A stretch of 64,000 nt of DNA from Hamadaea flava (GTDB taxonomy: Bacteria > Actinomycetota > Actinomycetes > Mycobacteriales > Micromonosporaceae). This document shows, in pieces, positions 1 to 8,714 of the stretch. The position numbers and the translations under genes are program-made. The notes beneath the pieces were generated by a model. The model was given only the letters and a program-made list of their open reading frames with translations. It did not search any database and was not told where the DNA came from. Every line of letters begins with the position of its first letter. Position 1 is the stretch's first letter. The stretch is taken from NCBI RefSeq assembly GCF_024172085.1, contig NZ_JAMZDZ010000001.1:1302001-1366000 (forward strand). Direction: 5' to 3'.

Positions 1-566
1 TGATCGGTGACCGCGGCGGTCGAGTCCTTTCCGCGTACCAGTGTGGAAACCAGCTCGACCGTCGCGACCGTCAGCAGCGCGAGACCCGCGCCCACCCCGG
101 TGATGGCGCTGGGTTCGACGTCGGTCGTCAGGCCGACGATCAGCGCGACCACCGCGACGGCCGTGACGACCACGCCGAGCGGGACCAGGAGCCGGTCCTT
201 GAGCACCGGCGCGAGCGGGATGAAGTGCACGCCGACCACGGCGCAGATCCACACCGGGATGTACGCGGCCTGCCCGGTGACGCCGAGGATCGCGGCACCC
301 ACGCCCGCCAGGCCGAACTCGATGCCGACGATGATGCCGTAACGCTTGCCGGACTCCCGGTCGCGGATGGCCGCGGTCGACTTGGGCGCGCGGAAGCCGA
401 CGATCGCGCCGACGACGGCGACGGCCAGCGAGACGTAGCTGGCGATGATGAGCAGCGGAGTCAGCCACCCGGGCGGGTTGGCGCCGCCCCAGCTGAACCA
501 GGCCGATCCGAAGAAGCCGAGGACCAGCGCGGTGATGCCGGCGTCCCGCCGTGACTGTTGTTGCAT
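1..566 (-). CDS. Hypothetical multi-pass membrane protein (3' end outside window)
   Basis: An open frame starts at the ATG at 566 and runs off the left edge, giving about 188 residues without a stop. After a short polar start (MQQQSRRDAG) there are alternating hydrophobic stretches consistent with five or six membrane helices, for example around LVLGFFGSAWFSWGG and LAVAVVGAIVGF, separated by short charged loops such as RDRESGKR. No catalytic or transport motif is visible, so it is only an integral membrane protein of unknown role. It is divergent from the LPDTG gene at 632; the 65-bp gap would hold both promoters. Confidence 0.6.
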   Translation of the reverse strand, partial: MQQQSRRDAGITALVLGFFGSAWFSWGGANPPGWLTPLLIIASYVSLAVAVVGAIVGFRAPKSTAAIRDRESGKRYGIIVGIEFGLAGVGAAILGVTGQAAYIPVWICAVVGVHFIPLAPVLKDRLLVPLGVVVTAVAVVALIVGLTTDVEPSAITGVGAGLALLTVATVELVSTLVRGKDSTAAVTD

Positions 567-631
567 GATCGCCAAAGTACCTCAGCGTTGCATCAGCGTT
601 TGCTGGACTAATTAGCGTAGGTTCACGCCTT

Positions 632-1477
632 GTGTACACTATCTGCCGGATTCGCCCCATCGCTGCCAGCGGGCTCGCCGGGTTGGCGCTGGCCCTGACC
701 ATCGCGACGGCGGCGACCGCCGACACCGTCCACAGCCTGCCGGGCGGAAACTGGAGCGTGCTGCCGGACACGACGGCCGGCGGATCGGTCACGATCGTCC
801 CCGGCCCCGGTACGCCGCCCGCCGGAACCGGCAGCCTCAAGCTGCACGTCGACGCGACCACGGACCGGGCGCTGGCCGGGACGGAGTTAGGCGAGCTGAC
901 CACCCGGCCCTGGTCGGCACTCTCCGCGTCCTATTCGACCTATGTCGCCGACGGTGATCCGGCGGGCTTCACACCGACCCTCCGCTTCGCCGGGTTCCAG
1001 GTCGTGACGCCTTCCCCGGCGAACTTCACCACGTTGAGCTTCGAACCTCGGCACAACGGGACCGTCACACCCGGCCAGTGGCAACAGTGGCCCCTCGGGC
1101 CCGACTCGATCGTCTGGCAGTCCAACACCACCGACGGGTTCTGCGTACAGGCCACCCGGTGCACCTTGGCCGAATTCGTCGCCCGATATCCGGCCGGGGC
1201 GTGGGGCCAGGCCCAGCTGGGCCTGGGCTCGGGCGTCGCCGGACCGGCCGACGGGTACGCCGACGCGGTCACCATCACCGACGGCGCGACCAGCCAGTTC
1301 ACCGACTTCGACCCAACCCCGGCACCGTCGGCCAGCCCCTCGGCGAAGCCGTCGCCGACCGGACCGAGCCTGCCGGACACCGGCCTGCGCGCGAGTACGC
1401 CGACCCTGGTCGGAGCGGCGCTGCTCGCGGTGGGCGCCGCGCTCACCATCGGCCTGCGACGCCGCCGCCTGCGGTAG
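632..1477 (+). CDS. Secreted LPxTG-type cell-wall-anchored protein
   Basis: The 281-residue product has an N-terminal signal peptide (hydrophobic LAGLALALTIATAATA), a roughly 200-residue extracellular domain of unknown fold containing two cysteines (in FCVQATRC), a Pro/Ser/Ala linker, and a classical C-terminal sorting signal: LPDTG at about residues 247-251, a membrane helix and a RRRRLR tail. This is a substrate signal for a class of sortase that links proteins to peptidoglycan; no sortase gene is in the window. The start is GTG with no clear Shine-Dalgarno sequence, so translation may be leaderless. The function of the exposed domain is unknown. Confidence 0.75.
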   Translation: MYTICRIRPIAASGLAGLALALTIATAATADTVHSLPGGNWSVLPDTTAGGSVTIVPGPGTPPAGTGSLKLHVDATTDRALAGTELGELTTRPWSALSASYSTYVADGDPAGFTPTLRFAGFQVVTPSPANFTTLSFEPRHNGTVTPGQWQQWPLGPDSIVWQSNTTDGFCVQATRCTLAEFVARYPAGAWGQAQLGLGSGVAGPADGYADAVTITDGATSQFTDFDPTPAPSASPSAKPSPTGPSLPDTGLRASTPTLVGAALLAVGAALTIGLRRRRLR

Positions 1478-1527
1478 CATTTCCGCCCGAGGTCGAGCCG
1501 GGCTGGCGGACGCCACCTGGGTAGACG

Positions 1528-2205
1528 TCAGTTCGCCCAGACGGCGATCTCTACCGTGGCCACCGCCGGCGACGTTCCGGCCGGTGGGCGTACGTCCTGG
1601 ACGGAGATCATCGCGACCTTGCCCTGGGCGAGGAACAGGCAGAACTGGAAGTGCGCACCCTTGCGCATCTTGGGCAACGCCTTCTCGCGGTTGGTCCACG
1701 CTTCCTCACAGGCGGACCGGGTGATCGGGACACCGGCCGAGACCTCTCCGCTGGTGGCACCCGTGCCGATCTCGCCGTCGTAACTCCACCCGACGTCCCG
1801 GATGTCTTGCCAATCGCCGCGCTTGGCACCCCAGTTCGCGGCGGACGAATCGAGGTCGATCGCATCTGTCGCCTTCCAGGCGTAGACGTCTCGGCGAATT
1901 GGCGCGGGACCGTCGTCACCGCCTTCGGAAACACTCGGGCTGGGGCTCGGACTGTCGCTCGGGCTCGCGGTCAGACCGGCGGACCGGCTGCCCGAGGGAT
2001 CGGCCGTGACCTTCGAATCCGCGCGGAACGCCACGACTCCCGTCACCAGTGCTCCGACCAACAGGAGGACACCGACGGTCAACGCGACGCGCATCATCCA
2101 CCGCTCGGCCTCGGGATGCGTATCCAGCCGTCGCTTGAACCAGAAGCCCAGGACGGGTACCGCGAACCCGGCGAGCGCCAAACCGATCGTCAGCCAACTA
2201 TCCAC
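1528..2205 (-). CDS. Hypothetical membrane-anchored protein
   Basis: This 225-residue protein starts with GTG. It has two N-terminal helices (about residues 5-25 and 38-60) separated by a short basic loop (FKRRLDTHPEAERW). A Ser/Pro-rich low-complexity linker follows at about 70-95, then a C-terminal domain of about 125 residues that would be outside the cell and contains two cysteines. I recognise no family. It converges on the LPDTG gene and lies upstream of the TelA operon on the same strand but 150 bp away from its 3' end, so it is probably a separate unit. Confidence 0.6.
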   Translation of the reverse strand: MDSWLTIGLALAGFAVPVLGFWFKRRLDTHPEAERWMMRVALTVGVLLLVGALVTGVVAFRADSKVTADPSGSRSAGLTASPSDSPSPSPSVSEGGDDGPAPIRRDVYAWKATDAIDLDSSAANWGAKRGDWQDIRDVGWSYDGEIGTGATSGEVSAGVPITRSACEEAWTNREKALPKMRKGAHFQFCLFLAQGKVAMISVQDVRPPAGTSPAVATVEIAVWAN

Positions 2206-2254
2206 CGGCGCAGGTTACTGTCGAGAAGGGACTGATCACCTCACGTGACCGGGT

Positions 2255-2279
2255 GACGCCCGCCGTCCTGACGGGCGTC
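2255..2279. terminator. Possible hairpin terminator after the TelA operon
   Basis: GACGCCCG (2255-2262) pairs perfectly with CGGGCGTC (2272-2279) around a 9-nt loop, about 75 bp past the telA stop. There is no T-run on either strand, so this is a modest candidate. Confidence 0.35.
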
Positions 2280-2355
2280 GTTCCCGGCCACTCAGCGATC
2301 CTCGCCGCCGCTCAGCGGACGGCGGACGCCGCCGCTCGGCGAGTTCGGCCGCCGC

Positions 2356-3660
2356 TCAGCGCACGACGGTCGCCGAACTCTCGATCACCGAGGCGGGGAT
2401 CTCCGGCGCGGCCGGCAGCTCCAGCGGCTTACGGGCCTTGGTCACCAGCTCGACGACACTGCGGGACAGCTGCTGCGAGCTGGCCGACATCGACTCCTGC
2501 GCGGTGACGATCGCGGTCACCACCTCGGCACGGGCCTGCTGGCCGAAGCGTACGGCCTCCTCGATGCCCTTGGCCTGGGCGTCGATGGAGGCGGCCACCT
2601 CCAGGATCGTCTCCGGCCGGACGGTCGGGGTCTGGATGATCCGGGCGATCTCCGGGACGGCCTTGCCCGACGCCGACGCGTACGCCGAAAGCACCTCGTT
2701 GGCCCCGTCGGCGACCGCCTGCTGCATCTGCGCGGCCTGGTTGGCCTGCAGGAGCAGCCCCCATTGGGCGATCGTCAGCTTCATCGTGGGGATGGTCAGG
2801 TTGACCAGCAGGGCCAGCCGCTGCCCCAGCCCGTAGTTGAGCAGCCGGATGTTGCGGACCTGCGGCGACGTCGACCACGCGACGAACAGGCGCTGCTGGT
2901 ATTCGTTGATGCGTACCTCGATCGCCTGGACGAACTCGGTGACCCGCGACAGGCGCTCTTCCTTGTCGCGCTTGTCGACGTCGTTCGGGTCGATCACGAT
3001 CGACCGGGCCTCGGCCACGGCGAGGTCGCGTACCAGTTCCATGACGGCGATGGCCCCCACGAGCTGGCCGATCGCGGCCTCGTTGGCCCGGTAGAGCTCG
3101 TCGCAGAGCACGACGTTGCGCTTGAGCTGGTGCTGCTTCTCGACCAGCGTGCCGGCGATCCGGTCGAGCTGTTGCTCGACCGAGCGGGCCTCCTCGAAGA
3201 GCATCTCGACGAGGTCGCGGCCCTTGCGGAAGATGCCCTTGACCGCGTCCATGAACTTGTCGAAGGTCTCGCGGAGCTTGGGGTCGGTCGGGTCGTACTT
3301 GTGCCGGAACTCGCGCATCCGGTCGTTGATCTCGTGCATGATCGCGGTCAGCTCGGGGATCTTGACCGGGCCGACCTCCCGGAAGATTCGCGAGACCTGG
3401 GTGTTCACGCCGTCGATCGCGCCGGAGCCGAAGTTCGCCAGCTTGTCGGTGTCGGCGAGCATCTGCGGGTAGAGCTGCTTGGCCAGGGTGGCCGCCTGCT
3501 CCCGCTGGCCGGGGGTGAGCATCTCGGCGCAGACCAGCTGCTTCGGCTCACCCGTCGCGACCAGCGCGGTGATGGCCTGATCGGCGGCGCCGACGGCGGG
3601 CTCGGCCGGGCCGCCGACGATGCTGCCGAAGTCGATCGCGAGCTCGGTGGGCTGGGACAT
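2356..3660 (-). CDS. telA: Toxic anion resistance protein, TelA/YaaN family
   Basis: The 434-residue cytoplasmic protein is largely helical and matches the TelA family (PF05816) from about residue 60 to 390; AMELVRDLAVAEARS and LPAAPEIP-type tail are what I rely on. Family members were named for tellurite resistance, but their molecular role is unsettled; B. subtilis YaaN is encoded next to XpaC, as here. ATG at 3660 is preceded by AAGGAG at good spacing. Its start codon overlaps the stop of the solute-binding gene upstream by one base, so it should be translationally coupled. It is the last gene of a four-gene operon. Confidence 0.85.
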   Translation of the reverse strand: MSQPTELAIDFGSIVGGPAEPAVGAADQAITALVATGEPKQLVCAEMLTPGQREQAATLAKQLYPQMLADTDKLANFGSGAIDGVNTQVSRIFREVGPVKIPELTAIMHEINDRMREFRHKYDPTDPKLRETFDKFMDAVKGIFRKGRDLVEMLFEEARSVEQQLDRIAGTLVEKQHQLKRNVVLCDELYRANEAAIGQLVGAIAVMELVRDLAVAEARSIVIDPNDVDKRDKEERLSRVTEFVQAIEVRINEYQQRLFVAWSTSPQVRNIRLLNYGLGQRLALLVNLTIPTMKLTIAQWGLLLQANQAAQMQQAVADGANEVLSAYASASGKAVPEIARIIQTPTVRPETILEVAASIDAQAKGIEEAVRFGQQARAEVVTAIVTAQESMSASSQQLSRSVVELVTKARKPLELPAAPEIPASVIESSATVVR

Positions 3661-4808
3661 CAGGAGCACTCCTTCGCGTCCTTGACGCAGGCGAGCAACG
3701 CCAGGGTGACCTCGGCGTTGGGCGGGGTGGTGGTACGGATCTGGTCGGCCAGCGGCAGATCCTTGAAGACCGCCGGGTCGTTGATCCCGACCTGGACGCT
3801 GGACCGGAAGCCGTACTTCTGCCAGGCGATCTCCTGGATCTGCCGGTCCTTCATCGCGTCGATGAATCGCCCGGCCGCGGCGTCCAGCGCGAGGATCGGG
3901 TGATCGCTGTAGATGGTCGGGTCGGGGTAGAGGATGCGCACGTTCTTCAGCACGCCGGCGCTCGACGCGCCCATCTGCACGACCTGCTGGATGAGCTGGT
4001 TCTCGTAGCCGGCGTAGAGCGGGGCGTGGAACTCCGCGCCCTGGGTCAGCCACTGCCGGAAACCGGCGTCGGAGCTGGCCGCCTGCAGACCCTGTGCGTC
4101 GTACAGCGCGCGGATGGTCGGCAGCACGCTCTTGGCCTGCGCCAGGCTGGGCGCCTGGAAGACGTCGGCCGTGGCGATGATGTTCAGCTCCAACTGGGTC
4201 AGCGTGAAGCCGCTGTTGGACCGGGCCGGGTCCGTGCTGGACACGGTGATCGGCCCGTGCAGGTCGGCCGCGCCCAGCGAGTCCCAGGTCTTGCGCTTCA
4301 GGACGTATTCCAGGAGCAGCTTCTTCAGGTCGACGATGTAGTACCGCTCCGACCGCTTCACCACCAGCCCGGCCTTGACCAGCGCCTCGGTTCCCTGCGG
4401 ACCGGCGTACACGACCTCCGGGGACTGGAGCACGGTCTCGGCTCGGTATTCGCCGAACGCACCGGTGTGCTTGGTCTCGAAGACGTTCTGTGCACTGGCG
4501 CTGGACGGCCACAAGCAGTCGATCTTGCGGCTCTTCAGGTCCTCGGTGCCCAACTGCACCTGGTCGTAGGAGCCCTGCGGGTTGAATCCGACCGTGACGC
4601 CGTACGTGTCCTTCAGGATGCGCTTGACGTCCGGGTCGGCCATCAGCTCGGTCTTCTCCGAACCGCCCACGCAGTTGACGGTGACCGCCTCCGGCGTACC
4701 GCCGCCGGTGCCGCCGCCGTCGCCCCGGGTCAGGACCCAGGCCGCGGCGACGCAGACGACCAGGACGAGCACGAGCCCGATCAGGAAGCGGGGACTCGGC
4801 ATTCTCAC
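3660..4808 (-). CDS. Membrane-anchored solute-binding-like protein
   Basis: The 382-residue product has one N-terminal helix (about residues 7-25), then a short Gly-rich spacer and a periplasmic-binding-fold type II domain. The stretch SSTDPARSNSGFT resembles NPTQSNSGAT in the vWA lipoprotein encoded upstream, so the two carry related binding domains. No ABC permease or ATPase is nearby, which argues for sensing or complex assembly instead of uptake. I chose GTG at 4808 over ATG at 4802 because AAGGAG lies 9 nt before the GTG. It is 19 nt downstream of xpaC and overlaps telA by one base. Confidence 0.7.
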   Translation of the reverse strand: MRMPSPRFLIGLVLVLVVCVAAAWVLTRGDGGGTGGGTPEAVTVNCVGGSEKTELMADPDVKRILKDTYGVTVGFNPQGSYDQVQLGTEDLKSRKIDCLWPSSASAQNVFETKHTGAFGEYRAETVLQSPEVVYAGPQGTEALVKAGLVVKRSERYYIVDLKKLLLEYVLKRKTWDSLGAADLHGPITVSSTDPARSNSGFTLTQLELNIIATADVFQAPSLAQAKSVLPTIRALYDAQGLQAASSDAGFRQWLTQGAEFHAPLYAGYENQLIQQVVQMGASSAGVLKNVRILYPDPTIYSDHPILALDAAAGRFIDAMKDRQIQEIAWQKYGFRSSVQVGINDPAVFKDLPLADQIRTTTPPNAEVTLALLACVKDAKECS

Positions 4809-4827
4809 TTTCGACAGCTCCTTAGGG

Positions 4828-5421
4828 TCACAGTGTCGGCAGCTTGGGCGGGGCGACGGTCTCCAGGTTCGCCTGGTACTGGGCGATGTCACCGGAGTTG
4901 ACCAGCCGGAGGCTGTCCAGAGTGAACTGGGCGAACCGGTCGAACGCCGCCTCACCGCCGGACATCAGGGCCGCCGGGTCGGTGTAGAAGGACGGGTTCC
5001 GCTGGATGTCGAGGTACTGCGTGAGCACCCCCGACAGGCTGGTCAGGTGGGCGCCCAACTGGCTGGCGCTGGAGTAGAGACTGTTCGGCGACCGCGCCTT
5101 CACCCGGGCCAGCAACTCGGGCACCTGCTCGCAAGCCTGCTGCAGGAGATGCTTCGCGGTCGGCGAGGCCACGTCCTTCAGGCCACGCCGGATCTCCCGG
5201 ATCGTCCGCAGCGCCTCTTCCATCTTCTTCTCGGCGTCGGCGGCGTACTCGTCGTCGGAGACCTCACTCGGCCGGCGCGAGTCGACCATCAGGTAGAGTC
5301 CGACCGCCCCGGCCGCCGCCAGCAGCGGCGACCAGAGCAGGCTCCGCGTCACGACGAAGACTCCGACGAAGATGCCGACCGCGGCCACGAGCGCGGCCCC
5401 GGCCGCCAGCTTGCCTCTCAC
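4828..5421 (-). CDS. xpaC: XpaC-like membrane protein (5-bromo-4-chloroindolyl phosphate hydrolysis family)
   Basis: The 197-residue protein has two closely spaced N-terminal helices (about residues 5-27 and 29-46) and a cytoplasmic, mostly helical domain beginning RRPSEVSDDEYAADAEKK. Layout and sequence match the XpaC family (PF10112), whose members are commonly encoded beside TelA proteins, as in the B. subtilis xpaC-yaaN pair. The biochemical role of XpaC is not really known despite its name. The GTG start overlaps the stop of the vWA gene by 4 nt (GTGA), so expression is coupled. Confidence 0.7.
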   Translation of the reverse strand: MRGKLAAGAALVAAVGIFVGVFVVTRSLLWSPLLAAAGAVGLYLMVDSRRPSEVSDDEYAADAEKKMEEALRTIREIRRGLKDVASPTAKHLLQQACEQVPELLARVKARSPNSLYSSASQLGAHLTSLSGVLTQYLDIQRNPSFYTDPAALMSGGEAAFDRFAQFTLDSLRLVNSGDIAQYQANLETVAPPKLPTL

Positions 5422-7055
5422 TTGTAGCCCGCCGCCTGCCGCAGCGCGGCCACCAGGTCGTTCTGCTGCACGAACGTCCCGCCGGTGGCGGCCGAGACCT
5501 CCTTGAGCTGGTCCGGATCCGCGTCACTGCCGAACGCGATGGAGATCACTGGTACGCCCAGCGCCTTGACCGCGTCCAGTGCCGGTCGCCGGTCGCCACC
5601 GCTGTCGGACTTCCCGTCGGACATCACGATGATCAGGCGTTTGCGGCCCGAGTCGGTGATCTTGCCCAGTTCCTCGGCCGCCCGGCGCAGGCAGGCGTAC
5701 ATGTTGGTGCCGCCGCCCGGCGAGTAGTCGGTGATGTGCGTGGTCAGCTCGTGCAGCTTGCCCGCGTCGTTGCCGTCCACACTCCATGGACCCTCGGTGA
5801 CCTTGCTGTTGAAGATCGCCACGGTGGTCCGGTCCAGCGGCCCGGTCTGCAGGAAGTTCAGGGCGGCCTGGTCGGCGTCGAACACCTGGTGCGCGGCGTC
5901 CTGGACGCCCGTCCAGCCGTTGTTGTCCTCCATGGACCCACTGCCGTCGAGGCAGTAGTACGCGTCGACCGGCTTGCGATACTGCGTCTGGTACCGCTCC
6001 AGTGCCGCCACGATGACGGCCGCCGAGGGGTACTGGATGCCCTGCTCCTTCAGGTTCGCCTGAATCCCCCAGTCCGGGTTGAACACCGTCAGGTCGGGGT
6101 TGTCCAGGGTCAGCCCGATGCTGCTCGCCGGCCGGCGGCCCAGCTGGAGCAACTGCTTCTTGGCCTGCTCGTCGCTCAGCAGGTACGCCTGCAGCTCGGT
6201 CAGGATCTGCCGCTTGCCCGCGTCGGCGTCGTTGTCGTGCGGCAGGAAGCCGAGCGGGGCGTCGCTGATCGCGAGGGCACCCCGGGGATACACCGCGTAC
6301 AGGGGCTCCTTGTTCGCCTTCACCAGTTCCTGGTTCTTCTCGATCACCAGGTCTTCGTAGGTGAACATCGTCCGGCAGGTGTCCGGGTGCGCGACACACT
6401 CGTTCATCATCGTGCCGGTCGACGGCGGGGTGGCGTCCATCGCCCGGATGAACCGGGTGATGCCCTGCGCGACCCCGGGCGAGTCGAGCTGCGCCTGAGT
6501 GAGCGCCTGGCCCGTGCCGTTGCCCGCGAAGTGGTTCATGAAGGCGAACAACGCCGTCGCGCCCGAGTTGGACTGCGTCGGGTTCGTCGCCCACACCTTG
6601 GTCTGTCCGGACTCGACGGCGGTCAGGATGTCGCCGATCTTCACGTCGGGCTTGCCGACGAAGCCCAGCTTCTGCATCTCGCCGCGCCAGCCCGCGTACA
6701 CGATGGGGGTCAGGAACATCGGCTTGACGTCCTGCAGCGTGCTGGACGCGTCGCCGATCTGCGAGAAGACCGAACTGGCGAACCAGTACGCGTCGTAGTC
6801 TTTGTCGCCGGCCTTGAGCAGCCGGGCCTGGTCCACCGAGCCCTTCAAGGTGAACCGGCAGTCGTAGCCCTTGCCCTTGCACCACGGCACGACCACGGTG
6901 TCGAGCACCTTCTGCTGCTCGGATCCCGCGACGATGCTCAGCACCTTCGGGTCGGCCGAGTAGCCGTCGCCTTGGGACTCCTTCTCGTCGCCGGTGCACC
7001 CGGTCAGCGTCAACGCGGCCACGACCGCTGTGATGAGCAGTGCCCTGAGTCGCAC
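5418..7055 (-). CDS. Lipoprotein with solute-binding domain fused to a vWA domain
   Basis: The 545-residue product starts at GTG 7055, preceded by GGAGG at 8 nt. Its signal peptide ends in a lipobox (LTLTGC, Cys20). Residues about 35-340 form a type II periplasmic-binding fold. The C-terminal 180 residues are a von Willebrand A domain with a complete metal site: DGSGS, Thr in GGGTNMY, and Asp in MSDGKSD. vWA domains bind protein partners through Mg2+. This is the first gene of the vWA-xpaC-SBP-telA operon, so the product probably acts on the outer face of the membrane with the other three. Specificity of the binding domain is unknown. Confidence 0.8.
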   Translation of the reverse strand: MRLRALLITAVVAALTLTGCTGDEKESQGDGYSADPKVLSIVAGSEQQKVLDTVVVPWCKGKGYDCRFTLKGSVDQARLLKAGDKDYDAYWFASSVFSQIGDASSTLQDVKPMFLTPIVYAGWRGEMQKLGFVGKPDVKIGDILTAVESGQTKVWATNPTQSNSGATALFAFMNHFAGNGTGQALTQAQLDSPGVAQGITRFIRAMDATPPSTGTMMNECVAHPDTCRTMFTYEDLVIEKNQELVKANKEPLYAVYPRGALAISDAPLGFLPHDNDADAGKRQILTELQAYLLSDEQAKKQLLQLGRRPASSIGLTLDNPDLTVFNPDWGIQANLKEQGIQYPSAAVIVAALERYQTQYRKPVDAYYCLDGSGSMEDNNGWTGVQDAAHQVFDADQAALNFLQTGPLDRTTVAIFNSKVTEGPWSVDGNDAGKLHELTTHITDYSPGGGTNMYACLRRAAEELGKITDSGRKRLIIVMSDGKSDSGGDRRPALDAVKALGVPVISIAFGSDADPDQLKEVSAATGGTFVQQNDLVAALRQAAGYK

Positions 7056-7190
7056 CTGCCACCCCTCCCCATGTCTGCTCGAACGATTCCCTTGGTAGCA
7101 GGCCCTGACAAGGGCAAACATGGTGAACGCATAGTGAACGGCAGATGAATCGACACTAGTCACGCGCCCTCACCCCGGACCTCCCTCGGG

Positions 7191-7256
7191 GCGTTGATCA
7201 TGGAGTTAACTGCGGCCTCGACGGCGTGTCGACACCGGAAACCCCATGATCAACGC
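7191..7256. repeat. Palindromic intergenic element, family B copy 1
   Basis: Left arm GCGTTGATCATGG at 7191-7203 and right arm CCATGATCAACGC at 7244-7256 pair, enclosing about 40 nt with the core CGACGGCGTGTCGACACCGG. The core matches copies at 32411 and 48656 read on the other strand. The TGA stop of the ATP-grasp gene lies inside the right arm. Confidence 0.8.
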
Positions 7257-8572
7257 GGCAAGCGGGCGGGCGTGATGTCGAAGCCCTCCTTGAGCGAGAG
7301 GATCCTGCGCCGGGCGTTCTCCGTGAGCGCACGTCCGTCCGATGTGGTCATCGGCTTGCCGGACTCGAATCGGGCCATGATCGCGCCGGGCAGCAGGGTC
7401 ACGCCGCGCTCAGGCAGTCCGCTGACGCCGGGCGGCGGCTCGGGCAGGTCGTGCACCACCCCGGCCGGGCCGTCCCACCGCAGCAGCAGGTGGCTGCCGG
7501 GGCGTACCGGGTCAGGCTGCCGAAGCGAGGCACCGAGCGGCACTCCCAGCAGAGCCTCCACATGCGACACCAGGCAGGGCTCGTCCTGAAGCTCGCTCAG
7601 CAGCCACGAGGAGCCCTGCACCCGGGGATTGATCTCCAGCAGCGCGAGCTGCGACCCGCCGACCGCGATGTCGATCCCGAAGACGCCCCGGTGACCGAGC
7701 GATCGAAGCCACTCCCCCACCACGGCAGCGGCTTCGATCGCGGCGGCCTCCACCGCGCTCTCCGCCAAAGAGCCGAAGGTGCTCCCGCAGTACGCACCGA
7801 AGCCGAACCCCAGCTCCCGGATGCCGCTGGACTGGGTGGACACCGGCAGGAGGCGTACGCCGTCGGCGTGGACGACGCCGGCCGCGTTGATCGTCATGTC
7901 GCCGGCGTACTGGGAGAACAGCCAGTGCGAGACGTGGGGCTGGCCGGTGAGCGCCTTGGTCACGGCGGACTCGGCCGACACGAGATAGGTGCCCTGCCCA
8001 CCCGCGCCGCTCGGCGCCTGCATGACGAACGGCGTCCCGAGCTTGCGGGCCACCGTCGCGAAGTCCACGTCGGACGCGTCGAGGATCAGCTCCTCGGGCA
8101 CGGGCAGGCCCAGCTCACGCAGCTTCGACCGCACCAGGATCTTGTCCTCGGCGATCGGCTCGGCGACCCGCATCGGGCTGGCCGCCAGGCGTACGCGGCC
8201 GGGCCAGGCCGTCGCGGCCGACTCCCAGGCGAGGCTGGCCCGGGGTGGGATCAGCAGCACCGGGCGGTCGTCGTCAGCGCTGGTGGCCAGCACCTTCGGG
8301 ACGAAGTCGGCCAGCCGGGCGACGTCGCCGAACCGCCACCGGCGGCGTACGCCGTCCAGCCGTTCCAGCGACAGGCCCGTCGTTCCCGGGGTGACTCCGG
8401 CGTCGCCGGACAGGACGCAGATGCACGACGGGTGCCGGGTCAGCGGCGCCATCATGCCGGGGTACGCACTGGCGGTGACCAGCCGATAGCCGGCCAAGCC
8501 AGGACCTGGACCAGTCGATCCAGGGCCGGGACCACTCGACCCGAGGCTTGGGCCACGAAGATCCGATGTCAT
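7250..8572 (-). CDS. ATP-grasp domain enzyme
   Basis: The 440-residue protein looks like a carboxylate-amine/thiol ligase of the ATP-grasp superfamily. I see the pre-ATP-grasp region, the Gly-rich strand-turn QAPSGAGGQGTY, an acidic core FGIDIAVGGSQLALLEINPRVQGSS with the D...E.N metal-binding pattern, and a C-terminal extension. Its substrate cannot be read from sequence and it has no biosynthetic neighbours; it is divergent from the aldo/keto reductase. The start is uncertain: ATG 8572 is used, ATG 8608 is possible, and neither has a convincing ribosome site. The stop codon is contributed by a family B palindromic repeat. Confidence 0.75.
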   Translation of the reverse strand: MTSDLRGPSLGSSGPGPGSTGPGPGLAGYRLVTASAYPGMMAPLTRHPSCICVLSGDAGVTPGTTGLSLERLDGVRRRWRFGDVARLADFVPKVLATSADDDRPVLLIPPRASLAWESAATAWPGRVRLAASPMRVAEPIAEDKILVRSKLRELGLPVPEELILDASDVDFATVARKLGTPFVMQAPSGAGGQGTYLVSAESAVTKALTGQPHVSHWLFSQYAGDMTINAAGVVHADGVRLLPVSTQSSGIRELGFGFGAYCGSTFGSLAESAVEAAAIEAAAVVGEWLRSLGHRGVFGIDIAVGGSQLALLEINPRVQGSSWLLSELQDEPCLVSHVEALLGVPLGASLRQPDPVRPGSHLLLRWDGPAGVVHDLPEPPPGVSGLPERGVTLLPGAIMARFESGKPMTTSDGRALTENARRRILSLKEGFDITPARLPR

Positions 8573-8714
8573 GGGCGAACTGTGACGCAGACCGCCCCCG
8601 ATCGTCATCGCAGGTGGGTTGACGACAGGTGAACATTCGCCATCCGGAGGCGGACATTTCGGTCCCGCTTTCGCCGCCGCCGGGTCACCTCGGGCGGGGG
8701 TAGAGTCGATCTTC

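Noticed and set aside
7191-7256. Simple transcription terminator
   Set aside because: The stem is terminator-like, but the same element also sits in a leader (48656) and within gene ends, and has no T-run; a dispersed repeat explains it better.
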